Shown here piece by piece: positions 1 through 7,371 of a stretch of 64,000 bases of DNA. The position numbers and the translations under genes are program-made. The stretch covers positions 62,001 through 126,000 of the forward strand of contig CATNCF010000003.1 in assembly GCA_950097145.1 (NCBI GenBank), written 5' to 3'. Positions within the stretch are counted from its first letter, which is position 1, and each line of letters opens with the position of its first letter. Below the pieces are notes generated by a model. It was not told where the DNA came from. It saw only the letters and a program-made list of their open reading frames with translations, and did not search any database. The DNA comes from an uncultured Lachnospiraceae bacterium. GTDB taxonomy: Bacteria > Bacillota > Clostridia > Lachnospirales > Lachnospiraceae.

Positions 1-1
1 T

Positions 2-262
2 AGGAAGAAGTTCCAGGTACAGGGGATGGGAGGCACAGATTTCCGCCCAGCCTTTCAATATGTGAATGATTTACTGGCAAAGAAACAATTCCAGAACCTG
101 CGGGGGCTGATTTATTTTACAGACGGATATGGGACTTTTCCAGTAAAAAAGCCGCCTTTTGACACGGCATTCGTGTTTTTCCGGGAAGATTTTCTGGATG
201 TGGACGTGCCGTCCTGGGCAATCAAGCTGATCCTGGATGAAAGTTATTGCTCCGGCGGATAA
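2..262 (+). CDS. VWA-like domain protein (DUF2201 type), C-terminal end only
   Basis: The frame is open from the first bases of the window, so this is the last 86 codons of a longer gene cut by the edge. The visible part has GGTDF, which fits the threonine-bearing second MIDAS loop of a von Willebrand A fold, and later YFTDGYGTFP, which fits the strand carrying the third MIDAS aspartate. It ends in a hydrophobic strand-rich tail. Such VWA-like proteins usually sit directly beside a MoxR-type AAA ATPase, and one follows here after about 70 bases. In characterised pairs such as RavA-ViaA the two act as a chaperone-like unit. The substrate of this pair is unknown. The family call is fairly safe; the function is inferred from the pairing. 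Confidence 0.7.
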   Translation, partial: RKKFQVQGMGGTDFRPAFQYVNDLLAKKQFQNLRGLIYFTDGYGTFPVKKPPFDTAFVFFREDFLDVDVPSWAIKLILDESYCSGG

Positions 263-334
263 ATAACGGTATTGAAATATCGGAGTAATAGATTGTGCCG
301 CCGCAGAACCTGCGGGGTGAGTTGGAGGAAGCTT

Positions 335-1840
335 ATGAATATCAAACGGACCAAGGAAGAAATTAAAAATACCATAGAAGCGTATCTTTTGAAAGATTCA
401 TATGGGAATTATGAGATCCCGCCGATTCGTCAGCGCCCCATATTCCTGCTGGGTTCGCCGGGGATTGGCAAGACCCAGATTATGGAGCAGATTTCAAGAG
501 AATGCGGCATCGGGCTTGTGGCATATACGATGACCCATCACACAAGGCAGAGCGCCATCGGCCTTCCCTTTATTTCCAACAAGCAGTATCAGTCCCGGAA
601 ATATGCAGTGACGGAATACACCATGAGTGAAATTGTGGCTTCTGTTTATGAAAAGATGGAATCCACGGGCCTTAGGGAAGGTATTTTGTTCCTGGACGAG
701 ATTAATTGTGTATCGGAAACTTTAGCGCCTGCAATGCTTCAGTTTCTTCAGTGCAAGTCTTTTGGAAATCATCAAATACCGGAGGGCTGGGTGATTGTGG
801 CTGCGGGAAATCCCCCGGAATTTAACCGTTCTGTCCGGGAATTTGATATGGTTACCCTGGATCGGGTGAAAAAGATAGAAGTGGAAGCAGATTTCCAGGT
901 CTGGAAGGAATATGCATATGGCCAGGGAATCCACGGGGCAGTGATTTCCTATTTGAATACCAGGAAACAGAATTTCTACCAGATGGAGACTACGGTGGAC
1001 GGAAGGAATTTTGCCACGCCAAGGGGCTGGGAGGATCTCTCAAATCTGATCCAGGTATACGAAAAACTGGAAAAAACAGTGGACAGCCAGGTTGTGATAC
1101 AGTATATCCAGTTTCCTAAAGTTGCCAAGGATTTTGCCAATTATCTGGAACTCTATTACAAGTACCGTACAGATTACCAGATAGAGGAAATTTTAAAAGG
1201 GAACCTGGATGAAATTCTGCTGAAAAAAGTAGCCCATGCTTCCTTTGATGAACGGATCTCTGTGCTGGGGCTTTTGATCTCCCGTGTAAACGAAGTGTTA
1301 AAATCAGCGGTGCAGACAGAACGTTATATGGAACATCTCCAGTCGCTCCTTACGGAATACAAAGAGCTGACACAGGCTGTAAGGGAAGAGCCGGATGGAC
1401 AGAAGTTATTATGTCATGTAGCTGAAACGTGCAGTATAGATTATGAAAAGAAGAAAAAGGCAAAGCTTTTAAGCCGTGAGATGGAAGCGCAGTACCGCAG
1501 GGTACAGGGAACGCTGGAAAAGTTCTGCCATACTTTAAAATTGGAAGATATCCATGAGAAAGAGGGCGCGTTTGACAGGATCAGGGAATTGTTTAGTCAG
1601 GAGAATGATAATTTTGAAAAGCAGCAGACAGAAGCTTCTGAGAAGTTAGAGCATGTTTTTGATTTCCTGGAGGGTGCTTTTGGAAACAGCCAGGAATTGG
1701 TGATGTTTCTGACTGAATTAAATTCTAATTCTTACAGCGTTAGTTTTCTGCAGGAATATGAATGTGAGAGGTATTACTATTATAATAAAGAATTACTGTT
1801 TGATGAGAGACGTAAGAATCTGTTAAAGCGGATGTCTTAG
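335..1840 (+). CDS. MoxR-like AAA+ ATPase
   Basis: A cytoplasmic AAA+ ATPase of 501 residues. Walker A is GSPGIGKT at residues 40-47. Walker B is GILFLDEIN near residues 115-123, and a sensor-1 Asn lies in VAAGNPPE near 157. The C-terminal 250 residues are charged and helical, longer than the lid of a minimal MoxR protein. The frame stays open upstream to a TTG at 272, but the ATG at 335 has GGAGG seven bases before it and is preferred. It follows the VWA-like gene, so the two probably form one ATPase-plus-VWA module that remodels or matures some protein target. The stop codon lies 11 bases before the HAD gene start, so the three are likely cotranscribed. Confidence 0.85.
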   Translation: MNIKRTKEEIKNTIEAYLLKDSYGNYEIPPIRQRPIFLLGSPGIGKTQIMEQISRECGIGLVAYTMTHHTRQSAIGLPFISNKQYQSRKYAVTEYTMSEIVASVYEKMESTGLREGILFLDEINCVSETLAPAMLQFLQCKSFGNHQIPEGWVIVAAGNPPEFNRSVREFDMVTLDRVKKIEVEADFQVWKEYAYGQGIHGAVISYLNTRKQNFYQMETTVDGRNFATPRGWEDLSNLIQVYEKLEKTVDSQVVIQYIQFPKVAKDFANYLELYYKYRTDYQIEEILKGNLDEILLKKVAHASFDERISVLGLLISRVNEVLKSAVQTERYMEHLQSLLTEYKELTQAVREEPDGQKLLCHVAETCSIDYEKKKKAKLLSREMEAQYRRVQGTLEKFCHTLKLEDIHEKEGAFDRIRELFSQENDNFEKQQTEASEKLEHVFDFLEGAFGNSQELVMFLTELNSNSYSVSFLQEYECERYYYYNKELLFDERRKNLLKRMS

Positions 1841-1851
1841 TGGAGGAAAAA

Positions 1852-2502
1852 ATGAAGAAACGTACGATATTGTTTGACCTGGACGGCACACTGGTGAATA
1901 CCGGGGAGGGCGTTACGAAAAGTGTAAAGTATGCCCTGGAACAGTTTGGCATTCAGGAGACAGATCAGAGAAAACTGGAACGGTTTATTGGGCCGCCACT
2001 GATGGAATCCTTTCCAAGAGAATATGGATTTTCCGTGGAAAAATCCAGTGAGGCTGTGAAGTTCTTCCGGCAGCGTTATGAGAGTGTGGGCGTCTATGAA
2101 TGTGCGCTTTATCCTGGTGTGGAGGAATCTTTGAAACGATTGCAGGAACAGGGGCTTCAGCTTGGCATTGCATCCTCGAAACGGGAGGAATTGTGCCATG
2201 TGGTGTTAGAATATCTGAAGATAGAGAACTATTTTGATTTGATTGGCGGTGCAAGGGATGCAGGCGCCAGTACGAAACTGCAGGTATTAGAAGATGTATT
2301 AAAACGTCTCTCCATCAGGGAACGCAGCCAGACTGTGCTGATCGGGGATACCAGGTATGATGCCCAGGGCGCGAAGGAAGCAGGGATCGATTGTATCGGT
2401 ATCACCTATGGATTTGAACAGGATTTTGATGAAATGCAAAAAGCCGGGGTGCTGGGGCTGTTTGATACGCTGCCGGAGGCAGTGGAGTTTCTGCTAAAGT
2501 AA
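1852..2502 (+). CDS. HAD-superfamily phosphatase, phosphoglycolate phosphatase-like
   Basis: A 216-residue hydrolase of HAD subfamily IA. Motif I is FDLDGTL at residues 8-14, with the nucleophile and general-acid aspartates both present. Motif II is the IASSK segment, and motif III/IV is GDTRYDAQGAKEAG. A helical cap of about 65 residues sits between motifs I and II, as in Gph and PgmB relatives. The true substrate of such enzymes cannot be read from sequence; small phosphorylated metabolites are typical. The ATG at 1852 with GGAGG five bases upstream is preferred over the in-frame GTG at 1840, which overlaps the preceding stop. A terminator-like hairpin follows about 80 bases downstream. Confidence 0.85.
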   Translation: MKKRTILFDLDGTLVNTGEGVTKSVKYALEQFGIQETDQRKLERFIGPPLMESFPREYGFSVEKSSEAVKFFRQRYESVGVYECALYPGVEESLKRLQEQGLQLGIASSKREELCHVVLEYLKIENYFDLIGGARDAGASTKLQVLEDVLKRLSIRERSQTVLIGDTRYDAQGAKEAGIDCIGITYGFEQDFDEMQKAGVLGLFDTLPEAVEFLLK

Positions 2503-2581
2503 AGAATCTGTCCTGCCGTCTTGTTCTTCGCTGAGGTTAAGTTTTTCCAGATATTGCCGATATATATGTCAGCTAAGGAAG

Positions 2582-2623
2582 GCGCTTATTTTCAGGGAAG
2601 ATGGAGATAAGCGCTTGTTTTAT
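2582..2623 (+). terminator. Rho-independent terminator after the HAD gene
   Basis: An 8-bp perfect stem pairs GCGCTTAT at 2582-2589 with ATAAGCGC at 2607-2614. The loop is about 17 nt, and a T-rich tail runs 2616-2623. The long loop makes it weaker than most in this window. Confidence 0.55.
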
Positions 2624-2658
2624 GGTATAAATTGACAGATCAGAATGGAGGAAACAGG

Positions 2659-3489
2659 ATGCTGGACAGAGTACAGGGCAGTAACGGAATTGGATATTTT
2701 TCACAGGCTGTGGCAGATTACGCAAAAAACAGAAAGCCAGAGAATGGACAGAAGAATCCCAAAACTATTGAGGAATTTTCAGAAAAAGAATGGGAGAAAC
2801 TCTTAGATAAAGTAGATCGTGCTATTTTGGATGACAGGGATGAAGTGGAACACCGCAGCGCCGAGGCGGCAGATAAGAAGAAGGAACAGGTGGAACATTA
2901 TATTCTGGGAAGCAGCGCGAAGGCTGTGGAAGAATTGGAGCATTTACTGTTCCATGGAACCAGTGCAAAGAGCAGGCATATGATGGAGACTGGTACAGAA
3001 GAAGAAATTGGGGAGCCAAAGAACCCGGATATCCAGGACAGTATCAAGGATTCAGTTTCAGATGAGCTTATTCAGAAATTATTGGGCAGGGATCATCAGG
3101 CGCCTTATTCTGCTATGGCGGGTGAAAACGGCGTCGTTATTTATAACGGAGTAAGTTTTCAATGCGATTATGAAAATAACCGTATCTGCCTGGGGGATGT
3201 GTCAAATCTTAAGGACTGTATTTCAGTTTCTCTGGAAGAAGGCGGATGCCTGGTGTTTAACCGTGACAGTATAGATCAACTGTCCAGGGCAATCGGGATG
3301 TTTTCACCGGAAGATATCAACCGGATTATGCGTGCCATTGCCCAGGATGCAAAATTAAGACAGACCCAGATGCAGATCGAAGATGAGGCCAGCGGCGTGG
3401 AGGTGCTGAAAGATCCTGAGAAAGAGAAGGGCGCAGAGCGCCCGCAGGGTTTCAGGGAAGAAGAAAGAGAAAATGAATGGAAAGAATAA
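2659..3489 (+). CDS. Hypothetical charged cytoplasmic protein
   Basis: I do not recognise this 276-residue protein. It has no signal peptide or membrane segment. It starts with a Gly/Tyr-containing segment, continues with a long Glu/Lys-rich helical region to about residue 115, and then has a compact part (about 140-240) with the hydrophobic pattern of a small folded domain, including GVVIYNGVSFQCDYENNRICLGD. The tail is again highly charged. The ATG at 2659 has GGAGG eight bases upstream, so the in-frame TTG at 2632 is not needed. Its 3' end overlaps the next gene, a CPBP membrane protease, by 17 bases, so the two are translated as a coupled pair. That suggests a shared role, but nothing in the sequence says what. 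Confidence 0.75.
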   Translation: MLDRVQGSNGIGYFSQAVADYAKNRKPENGQKNPKTIEEFSEKEWEKLLDKVDRAILDDRDEVEHRSAEAADKKKEQVEHYILGSSAKAVEELEHLLFHGTSAKSRHMMETGTEEEIGEPKNPDIQDSIKDSVSDELIQKLLGRDHQAPYSAMAGENGVVIYNGVSFQCDYENNRICLGDVSNLKDCISVSLEEGGCLVFNRDSIDQLSRAIGMFSPEDINRIMRAIAQDAKLRQTQMQIEDEASGVEVLKDPEKEKGAERPQGFREEERENEWKE

Positions 3490-4327
3490 CCCTATTCTGG
3501 CGGCTGGAACGGTAATTGTTCCAGCGCTGGTTTATTTTGTAATACTAAATGTTTCGATGTCAGTCCTTACCATGGCGGCCGTTGTGCTGGGGGGAGATCC
3601 TCAGAGACAGTATATGATGCTGCAAGTCCTGGCGTCGCTGGTGGCGATTCCATTTATGTTCCGGTATTACCGGATAGATCAGAAAAATTCTGCCGTATTC
3701 TGGAAATATATGGAATTTGAATGGAGGAAAAAAAACTGGATAGAGCGAACGGCCAATGGAGCGCTCATGTTTTTTGCAGGAGCAGTTTTTGGAATGGCAT
3801 GGAATAATATTTTGATGCTTACCGGGCTGGAAGAGATTTCTGGCAGGTATCAGGAAGCTCAGGCGCATTTTTTTGCAGGAGATGTTCTGTTTGAGATTGT
3901 GGGAGCTTGTTTGTTAACGCCTTTTTTGGAAGAGATTTTGTACCGGGGCGTTGTGTATGGAAGAATTTATGATCAGGCGTATGTAAATCATGGCGGGAAA
4001 AATGGCCGCATAATTGCTATGGGATTTTCAGCCCTTTTGTTCGGTGTGATGCACATGAATCTTGTGCAGTTTCTCTATGCGGGTGTTTTAGGAATTCTGT
4101 TTGCCTGGTTTGTGGAACAGGCAGGACATTTCTATGGGGCGTTCCTGGCGCATACAGGGGCGAATCTAATGGCTGTGCTCCGGGCAGAAACAGGACTGTT
4201 TTCCTGGATGGAGCCTGGGAGTATTGCTTTTTATACAGGTTCAGCAGCGCTTTTTGCAGCAGGAGTGTTTCTGACAGCAGTGATTGCATGTAGTTCTGCG
4301 CGCCAGAGGAACGGAGGTGTGAAATAA
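3473..4327 (+). CDS. CPBP-family intramembrane glutamic protease
   Basis: A 284-residue polytopic membrane protein of the CPBP (Abi/CAAX-like) family. The family motifs are visible: EEILYRGVVYGR supplies the paired glutamates and arginine, FGVMHMN supplies the first conserved histidine, and FLAHTGANL supplies the last conserved His/Asn. About seven or eight hydrophobic segments are seen. Family members cleave prenylated or membrane peptides, or act in bacteriocin self-immunity. No bacteriocin gene is close, so the substrate is unknown. The start overlaps the preceding hypothetical gene, and the stop is directly followed by the MATE exporter start, so all three look like one transcript. Confidence 0.88.
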   Translation: MNGKNNPILAAGTVIVPALVYFVILNVSMSVLTMAAVVLGGDPQRQYMMLQVLASLVAIPFMFRYYRIDQKNSAVFWKYMEFEWRKKNWIERTANGALMFFAGAVFGMAWNNILMLTGLEEISGRYQEAQAHFFAGDVLFEIVGACLLTPFLEEILYRGVVYGRIYDQAYVNHGGKNGRIIAMGFSALLFGVMHMNLVQFLYAGVLGILFAWFVEQAGHFYGAFLAHTGANLMAVLRAETGLFSWMEPGSIAFYTGSAALFAAGVFLTAVIACSSARQRNGGVK

Positions 4328-5662
4328 ATGGAAAGAAATCTCACTACCGGCAGTGTATTTGGCAATCTTGTATATTTTTCGCTGCCGTATTTTTTATCGT
4401 ATTTCCTGCAGACTCTGTATGGGATGGCAGATCTGTTTATCATTGGGCAGTTTCACGGCGCCGACAGCATTACGGCGGTTTCTGTGGGGAGCCAGGTGAT
4501 GCATATGCTGACGGTGATAATTGTGGGCCTTGCCATGGGTTCTACTGTGACCATTGGAAAAGCAGTGGGGGCAAAGCATTTAGAAAATGCTTCTGCTGCC
4601 ATTGGAAATACCATAACACTGTTTCTGGGTGTGTCAGCGGCTTTTACTCTAGTACTTTTATGCTTTGTAAAGCCAATGGTATCCCTTATGTCAACTCCCC
4701 CAGAGGCTGTGGAGGGCACAGTTGCCTATCTTACCATCTGTTTTATAGGAATTCCATTTATCACGGCCTACAATATTATAAGTTCTATCTTCCGGGGGCT
4801 GGGGGATTCCAAAAGCCCTATGTACTTTATTGCAGCGGCCTGCGCTGCCAATATTTTCCTGGATTATCTGTTTATCGGGGTGTTTGGACTGGGTGCGGCC
4901 GGAGCTGCATTGGGCACCACAACAGCGCAGACGTTCAGTGTGATTCTTGCATTACTTGTCATTTTAAGGCAGAAGCATGGGGTGAAGCTGAGAAAGCAGC
5001 ACTTGAAACCATATCCGGGGACTATGGGGCAGATATTAAAAATCGGCGTTCCGGTAGCGCTGCAAGATGGGTTTGTTCAGATTTCATTTATTGTAATTAC
5101 AGTGATTGCCAACCGCAGGGGATTGAATGATGCGGCGGCAGTGGGGATTGTGGAAAAGGTGATAGGCGCAGTATTTTTGGTACCTTCCACGATGCTGTCT
5201 GCTGTCTCTGCTCTTTCCGCGCAGAATATTGGGGCGGGGAAACATGACCGTGCATCTTTGACCCTCCGGTATGCAGTGATTTTTGCAGTGATTTATGGCC
5301 TTGTAATATCTTTTGCTGTACAGTTTACAGCGGCTTCTGTGGTGGGAATGTTTACGGAAGATGGGATCGTCATTTTGATGGGAGAACAATATCTTAAGGC
5401 GTATATCTGGGACTGCATGTTTGCAGGTATTCATTTTGCCTTCAGCGGTTATTTCTGTGCCTATGGCATGTCGGGGATTTCTTTTCTGCACAATGTTTTA
5501 TCCATTGTGCTTGTGCGTATTCCAGGAGCCTTTCTGGCATCCAGATATTTTGCGGATACGCTGTTTCCTATGGGACTGGCGGCGCCAGGAGGCTCCCTGT
5601 TATCTGTCCTGGTTTGCGTGACGGCATTTATCTGGCTGAGACGGCGGATGATTACAAAATGA
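4328..5662 (+). CDS. MATE-family multidrug/cation exporter
   Basis: A 444-residue polytopic protein with twelve predicted membrane segments in two related halves, the expected length for MATE transporters. The N-terminal half shows LPYFLSYFLQTLYGMADLFIIGQFHG, typical of the TM1-TM2 region, and the second half begins near KIGVPVALQDG. MATE proteins export organic cations or metabolites using a Na+ or H+ gradient. The ATG follows the CPBP stop directly, with GGAGG ending ten bases before it, so translation is coupled. The substrate cannot be predicted. Confidence 0.92.
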   Translation: MERNLTTGSVFGNLVYFSLPYFLSYFLQTLYGMADLFIIGQFHGADSITAVSVGSQVMHMLTVIIVGLAMGSTVTIGKAVGAKHLENASAAIGNTITLFLGVSAAFTLVLLCFVKPMVSLMSTPPEAVEGTVAYLTICFIGIPFITAYNIISSIFRGLGDSKSPMYFIAAACAANIFLDYLFIGVFGLGAAGAALGTTTAQTFSVILALLVILRQKHGVKLRKQHLKPYPGTMGQILKIGVPVALQDGFVQISFIVITVIANRRGLNDAAAVGIVEKVIGAVFLVPSTMLSAVSALSAQNIGAGKHDRASLTLRYAVIFAVIYGLVISFAVQFTAASVVGMFTEDGIVILMGEQYLKAYIWDCMFAGIHFAFSGYFCAYGMSGISFLHNVLSIVLVRIPGAFLASRYFADTLFPMGLAAPGGSLLSVLVCVTAFIWLRRRMITK

Positions 5663-5720
5663 GCGGCTGTTGCATAACGAGGAATTATCTACAATATATG
5701 GTACAAATTCTTCTTGCATG

Positions 5721-6167
5721 TTATTTTTTTTGGCTCAGGATGCTGTTATGGTAGTCTGTAGAATAAGTCACGTCTTCTCCAAACCAGTCTGGCGGCAGAA
5801 AATGCTGTGCTTCTTCTTCGGTATGAAATTCCACTTCTGCAAGAATCAGCGGAGCAAGTTCCCCTTCAAATACATCCAGTTCAATGGTAAGGCCGGAATC
5901 CATTGGAATCAGATACCTTCTCTTGGCAATCAGGATGCCGTCTATCTTGGGCAGAAGGTGTTTATATCCTTCCTTTGCCAGGGGCAGATTATATTCTTCA
6001 CGCACCATCAGCCCCTGGGATTTGTACGTGAGATAATATTCGTTGTCCTGCCGGCGGATGCGCACTACAGGATCCGTACACAGATACCCCTGTTCTATTT
6101 GACGGAACGGATAGGAATCCAGATTGCCAGGCAGTGATTTTACTAAAAATTTGCGTTCAATTTCCAT
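5721..6167 (-). CDS. CYTH-domain triphosphate tunnel protein
   Basis: A 148-residue CYTH (triphosphate tunnel metalloenzyme) protein. It opens with the diagnostic EIERKFLV motif, followed by the alternating basic and acidic strands VVRIRRQDNEYYLTYKSQG and IELDVFEGEL that line the tunnel. Stand-alone bacterial members usually hydrolyse inorganic triphosphate. Some cleave other triphosphates, and a minority are class IV adenylate cyclases. Length and motifs favour a simple triphosphatase. It is convergent with the MATE gene. The ATG at 6167 has AGGAG-type pairing upstream on the minus strand. Confidence 0.85.
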   Translation of the reverse strand: MEIERKFLVKSLPGNLDSYPFRQIEQGYLCTDPVVRIRRQDNEYYLTYKSQGLMVREEYNLPLAKEGYKHLLPKIDGILIAKRRYLIPMDSGLTIELDVFEGELAPLILAEVEFHTEEEAQHFLPPDWFGEDVTYSTDYHNSILSQKK

Positions 6168-6211
6168 AAGGTTCTCCTAAGTTATTTCAATAGTTTTTTA
6201 ATACTATTGTA

Positions 6212-6530
6212 TTATAAGGGAGAAGGCAACTGCTGTAAAGTGTTGTATTTATGTTCAATGAACATATCGTATTCCAGAGGTTCTGAAAGAACTGTTACAT
6301 CAACTGATTTTGCCACATCTCCCTGCACCAGACACAAGATAAGAGATGCGTTTTCTGGCAGGAAATTTCAGCGTGGAGCATTTGAGTGTCCGTGTCCTCA
6401 ATGGTCATAATTTGTTCTTTCACGAACCCATCGCTGGCGATAAAGCCCGTCAGACATAGTACCATAAGCGCCATGGTGATAAGATCTGCAGCGATAAATG
6501 GTAAGTGATGAGTTCCTTGTTTTGTCTAAT
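6212..6530 (-). pseudogene. Possible decayed coding stretch, two frames
   Basis: No intact gene is seen in this AT-poor stretch between the CYTH gene and the toxin-antitoxin promoter. On the minus strand one frame reads a hydrophobic segment, LITMALMVLCLTGFIASDG, then KEQIMTIEDTDTQ, and stops. A second frame continues over the 3' part with LVQGDVAKSVDVTVLSEPLE and runs to a stop at 6212. The pattern suggests a short membrane-protein gene broken by a frameshift, but I do not recognise the family and cannot exclude chance open frames. The remaining bases hold only the toxin-antitoxin promoter. Confidence 0.3.
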
Positions 6531-6611
6531 GTTAGAATCCTCCTTGTTTTCAATATATGTTCCACTTAAAAGAGCTGCTTGAAAAACAAGCAGTATATAA
6601 AATAAATATAT

Positions 6612-6640
6612 TGACGTACGCAAAAACGTACGGTATAATA
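6612..6640 (+). promoter_or_regulatory. yefM-yoeB promoter with twin CGTACG operator
   Basis: A -35 TTGACG (6612-6617), a 17-bp spacer and a perfect -10 TATAAT (6635-6640) lie 22 bases before the antitoxin start. Two palindromic CGTACG hexamers at 6616-6621 and 6628-6633 sit inside the promoter with centres 12 bp apart. E. coli YefM binds two TGTACA-core palindromes at the same centre spacing, so this is the likely autoregulatory operator. Confidence 0.8.
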
Positions 6641-6661
6641 TGGCCAAAAGGAGATGAAGAC

Positions 6662-6916
6662 ATGACTGCAATAAGTGTGACAAAAGCAAGGGAAAATATA
6701 TATCAAATCTTATCTGATGTTAATAGCAGCAGCCAGCCAATCACAATTACGAACAATCGTGGGAAAAATGGAGTGCTCATATCGGAAGATGATTGGAATG
6801 CTATTCAGGAAACATTGTATTTAAATTCTATACCAGGTATGACAGAAAGCATTATTAAAGCAGGAGAGGAACCGTTGGAAGAATGTTCTGTATATAATCC
6901 AGATGAGGAATGGTAA
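6662..6916 (+). CDS. yefM: YefM-family antitoxin (Phd/YefM)
   Basis: An 84-residue antitoxin. The N-terminal half, ISVTKARENIYQILSDV followed by PITITNNRG and GVLISEDDWNAIQETLYL, is the classic Phd/YefM DNA-binding fold. The C-terminal 35 residues are acidic and extended, as expected for the part that wraps and neutralises the toxin. The ATG at 6662 has GGAG seven bases upstream. The gene ends directly at the toxin start, the usual order with antitoxin first. Together with YoeB it would bind the promoter palindromes and repress its own transcription. Loss of the labile antitoxin frees the toxin. Confidence 0.93.
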   Translation: MTAISVTKARENIYQILSDVNSSSQPITITNNRGKNGVLISEDDWNAIQETLYLNSIPGMTESIIKAGEEPLEECSVYNPDEEW

Positions 6917-7213
6917 ATGTATATAATCAGATTTAGCAAACAGGCTGACAAAGATAAAAAGCTGCTAAAAAGGGCAAGACTTGAATCAAAAGCAAAAAAT
7001 TTGTTGAATATGATAGCGCAGAATCCTTTTCAAAATCCACCGCCATATGAGGGATTAGTGGGAAATCTAAACGGTTATTACTCCAGAAGGATCAACATAC
7101 AGCATAGGTTGGTTTACCAGGTATATAATGCGCCAGTTACCATTGATGAAATTGATTATGAAGGAACAATAAAGGTTGTTCGCATGTGGTCACATTATGA
7201 TTCAGTGAGATAG
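6917..7213 (+). CDS. yoeB: YoeB/Txe-family mRNA endoribonuclease toxin
   Basis: A 98-residue RelE-fold toxin of the YoeB/Txe type. YoeB toxins bind the ribosome and cut mRNA at the A site. The expected catalytic positions are present: Glu45 in PYEGL, Arg64 in QHRLVY and His93 in MWSHYD, matching Glu46, Arg65 and His83 of E. coli YoeB in motif context. The family segment YYSRRINIQHRLVYQV is intact, so the toxin looks active. The C-terminal part is about 14 residues longer than in E. coli because of a DEIDYEGT insertion before the last strand. It starts immediately after the antitoxin stop with no spacer. Confidence 0.93.
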   Translation: MYIIRFSKQADKDKKLLKRARLESKAKNLLNMIAQNPFQNPPPYEGLVGNLNGYYSRRINIQHRLVYQVYNAPVTIDEIDYEGTIKVVRMWSHYDSVR

Positions 7214-7241
7214 ATGAGAATGGCACCAACGGAGGGAATAA

Positions 7242-7307
7242 ATGAAAGTAATCAATATGCAGTTCAAAGAGATAGAGAAAATAGAAAGCGCCATAAAAAT
7301 TGTGTAG
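7242..7307 (+). CDS. Possible 21-residue peptide ORF after yoeB
   Basis: A short frame encodes 21 residues beginning MKVINMQFKEIEKIES. It is preceded by a strong GGAGGG at 7231-7236, five bases before the ATG. It lies 28 bases after the toxin stop and would be on the same transcript. It could be a real small protein, or the start of a gene whose remainder is lost. The sequence resembles no family I know. Confidence 0.3.
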   Translation: MKVINMQFKEIEKIESAIKIV

Positions 7308-7371
7308 TAAAAATATAGAGAAAGGCAGAAACCCTTGGAAATAAGGGATTTTTGAACAGGTATCATAAGAT

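Noticed and set aside
4660-5130. Alternative plus-strand frame inside the MATE gene
   Set aside because: Cys-rich translation with no family features; the MATE frame is intact and full length.
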